The position numbers and the translations under genes are program-made. 64,000 nucleotides of DNA from positions 36,174-100,173 of the forward strand of contig CAYFMP010000004.1 of assembly GCA_964344215.1 (NCBI GenBank), in the 5' to 3' direction. Position 1 is the stretch's first letter. Each line of letters starts with the position of its first letter. Origin of the DNA: CAYFMP01 sp964344215. GTDB lineage: Bacteria; Pseudomonadota; Alphaproteobacteria; Rhodospirillales; Casp-alpha2. The notes below the pieces were generated by a model. The model was given only the letters and a program-made list of their open reading frames with translations. It was not told the origin of the DNA and did no database searches. Shown piece by piece: positions 61,197 through 64,000 of this stretch.

Positions 61197-62702
61197 CTAA
61201 CCGAAAGCGGCCGCTTCCTCGGCGGCGCGGACCAGGGCGCGGGCCTTGTTGACCGTCTCCTGGTATTCGGCCTCGGGGTCTGAATCGGCGACGACGCCGC
61301 AGCCGGCCTGGACGTAGAGGGTTTCGTCCTTGATGACGGCGGTGCGCAGCGCGATGCAGGTGTCCATGTCGCCGTCGGCCCCGAAATAGCCGATGCACCC
61401 GGCGTAGACGCCGCGCCGCTCGGGCTCCAACTCGTCGATGATCTCCATCGCCCGCACCTTCGGGGCGCCGGACACGGTGCCGGCCGGAAATCCGGCCAGC
61501 AAGGCGTCGATGGCGTCGAACGACGGATCGAGGTCGCCCTCGACGTTGGAGGCGATGTGCATGACGTGCGAGTAGTACTCGACGACCATCTGCTCGGTGA
61601 CTTCGACGCTGCCGACCTTGGCGACCCGGCCGACGTCGTTGCGCCCCAAGTCGAGCAGCATCAGGTGCTCGGCCACCTCCTTCGGGTCGGCCAGCAGGTC
61701 CGCGGCCAGCGCCTTGTCCTCGGCCGGCGTCGCGCCGCGCTTGCGGGTGCCGGCCAGCGGCCGCAGCGTGATCCGGCCGTCGCGGACGCGGACCAGGATC
61801 TCCGGGCTCGAGCCGACCACCGAGAAGTCCCCGAAATCGAGGAAGAACAGAAACGGCGACGGATTGAGGCGGCGCAGCGATCGGTAGAAGGCGAACGGCG
61901 GCAGCGTGAAGGGCAGCCGGAAGCGCTGCGACGGGACGATCTGGAAGGCATCGCCGGCCAGGATGTATTGCTTGGCGGCCTCGACGATGGCGTGGAACTG
62001 CTGGCGGGTCATGTTGGCTTGTGGTTCGGCCGGCGCCGGCTCCGATTGGACCGGCTCGATCCGGCGATCGGATTGCCGACCGAAATCGGCGACCACCGCT
62101 TCCAAGCGCGCCGCGGCCAACGCATAAGCGGCTTTCGCGTCGTCGCTGCCGGGCCAGACCGGCGTAATCACGGTCATCGAATCCTCGAGCGAGTCGAATA
62201 CCGCCATCACCGTCGGCCGCAGAAAGATGCTGTCCGGGGCGCCGATGCTGTCGGGGTTGTCGTCGGGAATGCGCTCGGCCAGGCGGACCGTGTCGTAGGC
62301 CATGTAGCCGACCAGCCCGGCCGCCATCGGCGGCAGGCCCTCGGGCAGCTCGATGCGGCTGTCGGCGACGACGGCGCGCAGCGAATCGAGGGCGCCGGAT
62401 TTTTCGGCCACCGGGCACGGCCGGAACGCATCCGGGTCGGTCTCGGCTTGGCGGTTGACCTCGGCCCGCTCGCCGAAACACCGCCAGATCAGGTCCGGTT
62501 TGAGGCCGATGAACGAATAGCGGCCGCGGATGGCCCCGCCCTCGACCGATTCCAGGAGAAAACTGTTGGGCCGGCCGGCGGCGATCTTCAACATCGCCGA
62601 GACCGGCGTTTCCAGATCGGCGATCAGGGTCGTCCAAACTACCTGTGCCGCGCCCGAGCCATAGGTGTCGGTGAATTCGGAAATCTCGGGGAGGGTTTTC
62701 AT
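61197..62702 (-). CDS. trpE: Anthranilate synthase component I
   Basis: TrpE makes anthranilate from chorismate with ammonia from TrpG, the first step of tryptophan synthesis. The 501-residue protein has the tryptophan feedback site SFLLESVEGGAIRGRYSFIG near residue 48. Chorismate-fold motifs are IVPSQRFRLPF, PLAGTRKRGATPAEDKAL, HLMLLDLGRNDVGRV and GAPKVRAMEIIDELEPERRG. The length is normal for the class. It follows the PpiD-type gene by 42 bases on the same strand, as in related genomes, but trpG does not follow it. Confidence 0.97.
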   Translation of the reverse strand: MKTLPEISEFTDTYGSGAAQVVWTTLIADLETPVSAMLKIAAGRPNSFLLESVEGGAIRGRYSFIGLKPDLIWRCFGERAEVNRQAETDPDAFRPCPVAEKSGALDSLRAVVADSRIELPEGLPPMAAGLVGYMAYDTVRLAERIPDDNPDSIGAPDSIFLRPTVMAVFDSLEDSMTVITPVWPGSDDAKAAYALAAARLEAVVADFGRQSDRRIEPVQSEPAPAEPQANMTRQQFHAIVEAAKQYILAGDAFQIVPSQRFRLPFTLPPFAFYRSLRRLNPSPFLFFLDFGDFSVVGSSPEILVRVRDGRITLRPLAGTRKRGATPAEDKALAADLLADPKEVAEHLMLLDLGRNDVGRVAKVGSVEVTEQMVVEYYSHVMHIASNVEGDLDPSFDAIDALLAGFPAGTVSGAPKVRAMEIIDELEPERRGVYAGCIGYFGADGDMDTCIALRTAVIKDETLYVQAGCGVVADSDPEAEYQETVNKARALVRAAEEAAAFG

Positions 62703-62744
62703 GGCGTCAACGTCCGGACCGGGCTCGACCGCCGCCCCGCCCTA

Positions 62745-64000
62745 TCAGCGGCCGATGTCGTCGGAGAACAGGGCGTCGATGGCGCGGCGGTTGACGCTGA
62801 CTCCGTAGCGGCTGCGGTAGGCCGCCGCCAACTGCTGGGACAGGTGGCCGGCGATCGATTGCCGGAGTTCGCCGCCGAGCGCGTCGGCACCTTCCTTGTC
62901 GGCGGCCGGCTGGGCGGCGACGACGCGGATCAGGCGGGCGACGCGAGCGCCGCCGTCGACCACGGCCATCGCCGTCTTGCCCTCGGTCAGTTCGAACACC
63001 TTGGCGGCCAGCGTGGGCGGCACTTGGTCGCCGCCGCCGGCGCCGTTGCGGGTAAAGGGCTTGCTTTCGCTGAGGCTCAATCCGTCGGCCGCGGCCAGCA
63101 CCTTGAGGTCGGCGCCGCCGTTGACACGTTCGACGATTTCCTCAGCCTTCTTCTTGGCGGCGGTGGCGCGTTGTTCGGACTTCCAGGCCTCGACCACTTG
63201 TCCCCGGATGCCGTCCAGCGGTCGCAGCGCCGGCGGCGTCACACGATCGACGCGGACCACGAAGAAACCCTCCGAACCGGCCTCGGTCAACGGGCTGTCG
63301 GACCCTTCCGGCGTTTCGAACACGGTGTTCAGAAAAGCGCCGCCTTCGGGCAAGTCGGCCACTTCGGTGCCGGTCGGGTCGTTGCCGGATCGGTCGATGG
63401 CGGCGATTCTGAACAGCGGCAGGTTGAGTCGTCCGGCCGCTTCCTCGAAGGTGGCGCCGCCGCCGAGTTCGTCTTCGAGGCGGTTGGAAAGCTCGAACAG
63501 GGCGTCGATGGCCTTTTCGCCGGCAACGCCGTCGCGCAGCTGCGGGCGGGCCTGCTCGAAGCTCTTGGTGCCGCCTTCCTCGACTTCGGTCACCTTCATC
63601 AGGTGCCAGCCCAGCGGGCTCTTGACCGGCGCCGAAACGCCGCCAGAGGCAAGCTCGAAGGCCGGTTCCGCCAGATCGGGCAACAGGTCGTTCTTGGTGA
63701 TCATGCCGAGGTCGAGGCTGGCCGCATCCTGGCCGGCCATCTCCTTGGCGACGTCGGCAAACTCCCGGCCGCCGTCGATGGCGGCCTTGGCGTTGGCCGC
63801 CGTGTCCTCGTCCTTGAGGATCATCTGATAAAGATGGCGGCGGGCCGGCGTTATGAACTCGTCGGCGCGGGCGTCGTAGGCGGTATGCAGTTCGTCCTCG
63901 GAAACGGTGATCTCCTTGGCGAGGTCCTTGGCCTCCAGGCGGACGGCGACCACCGAGCGGTATTCCGGGGCCGTGAAACGGGCGGCGTTGTCCCGGTGAA
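62745..64000 (-). CDS. PpiD/SurA-type peptidyl-prolyl isomerase, C-terminal part
   Basis: The frame is open to the right edge of the window, so the N-terminus with its expected membrane anchor is missing. The visible 417 residues contain a SurA_N-like part (FTAPEYRSVVAVRLEAKDLA). A parvulin (PPIC) domain follows, marked by ARRHLYQMILKDEDTAANAK and SPLGWHLMKVTEVEEG. A second parvulin-like region comes after it (EGGAFLNTVFETPEGSDSPL, FFVVRVDRVTPPALRPLDGI). Such proteins are inner-membrane-anchored periplasmic foldases for outer-membrane and secreted proteins. The ppiD-trpE order is common in alphaproteobacteria. The domain architecture favours PpiD over SurA. Confidence 0.88.
   Translation of the reverse strand, partial: HRDNAARFTAPEYRSVVAVRLEAKDLAKEITVSEDELHTAYDARADEFITPARRHLYQMILKDEDTAANAKAAIDGGREFADVAKEMAGQDAASLDLGMITKNDLLPDLAEPAFELASGGVSAPVKSPLGWHLMKVTEVEEGGTKSFEQARPQLRDGVAGEKAIDALFELSNRLEDELGGGATFEEAAGRLNLPLFRIAAIDRSGNDPTGTEVADLPEGGAFLNTVFETPEGSDSPLTEAGSEGFFVVRVDRVTPPALRPLDGIRGQVVEAWKSEQRATAAKKKAEEIVERVNGGADLKVLAAADGLSLSESKPFTRNGAGGGDQVPPTLAAKVFELTEGKTAMAVVDGGARVARLIRVVAAQPAADKEGADALGGELRQSIAGHLSQQLAAAYRSRYGVSVNRRAIDALFSDDIGR

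Noticed and set aside
1..64000. CRISPR arrays, rRNA and tRNA genes
   Set aside because: I looked through the intergenic stretches and found no regularly spaced repeats and no cloverleaf-like or rRNA-like segment that I could support.

Overview
The window looks like a chromosomal segment of a high-G+C alphaproteobacterium. The gene orders nuoN-birA-coaX-rnj-mce-DUF1467-...-proS-lolC-lolD-...-dnaE, rpsB-tsf-pyrH-frr-uppS-cdsA-dxr-rseP-bamA-skp-lpxD-fabZ-lpxA-lpxI-lpxB-gltA-gltX-comEC-lexA-moeA-moaC-trpC-trpD-trpG and trpE-ppiD are typical of the class and fit a Rhodospirillales-type genome best. LpxI (not LpxH), RNase J, the alphaproteobacterial ProS type and a LexA box of the form GTTC-N7-GTTC agree with this. 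It is draft sequence: there are two runs of N (4475-4536 and 60119-60128), a reading-frame break inside the essential gene dnaE, and a frame mismatch across the second gap.

Layout. 1-4346: end of the NADH dehydrogenase operon, then biotin ligase, pantothenate kinase, RNase J, methylmalonyl-CoA epimerase and a small membrane protein. 4363-10608: accessory genes (3-methyladenine glycosylase, threonine catabolism by kbl-tdh, two small membrane proteins, a purine permease and an unknown polytopic membrane protein). 10776-14120: proS and the lipoprotein-sorting ABC pair lolC-lolD. 14117-15770: a complete three-gene cobalt-type nitrile hydratase operon. 15950-19385: dnaE with a frame break. 19404-22830: a visibly A+T-richer island carrying a HAD-patatin-GAF fusion, a 63-residue unknown protein and a cytidine deaminase, with the abutted ends of an insertion sequence on its left side. 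22840-30312: a GFA-family protein, a peptide-type ABC importer without ATPases, and a secreted TPR-CHAT protein.

30513-45109 is a long co-oriented run joining translation (rpsB, tsf, frr), UMP kinase, isoprenoid and phospholipid synthesis (dxr, uppS, cdsA), site-2 protease, outer-membrane assembly (bamA, skp) and lipid A synthesis (lpxD, fabZ, lpxA, lpxI, lpxB). It is an envelope-building super-operon with many overlapping stops and starts and several TTG starts. 45106-47926 (minus) holds citrate synthase and glutamyl-tRNA synthetase; comEC and lexA converge next, and the lexA promoter carries an SOS box. 51149-55262 (minus) is trpG-trpD-trpC-moaC-moeA. It is separated from trpE (61197-62702) by about 6 kb carrying a copper-efflux pair (copA-cueR with a MerR-type dyad), a TauE/SafE permease, a single-domain response regulator with 11-bp-spaced CTGAC repeats upstream, and a YibQ-type polysaccharide deacetylase. 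The window ends inside a PpiD/SurA-type foldase.

The best candidate for an undescribed system is the three-gene island at 19729-22668: a phosphatase-fold domain, a complete patatin lipase and a GAF-type sensor in one chain, tightly linked to a tiny protein and a cytidine deaminase. Nothing in the window proves its role. An anti-phage or other stress-triggered membrane-attack module is the hypothesis offered.
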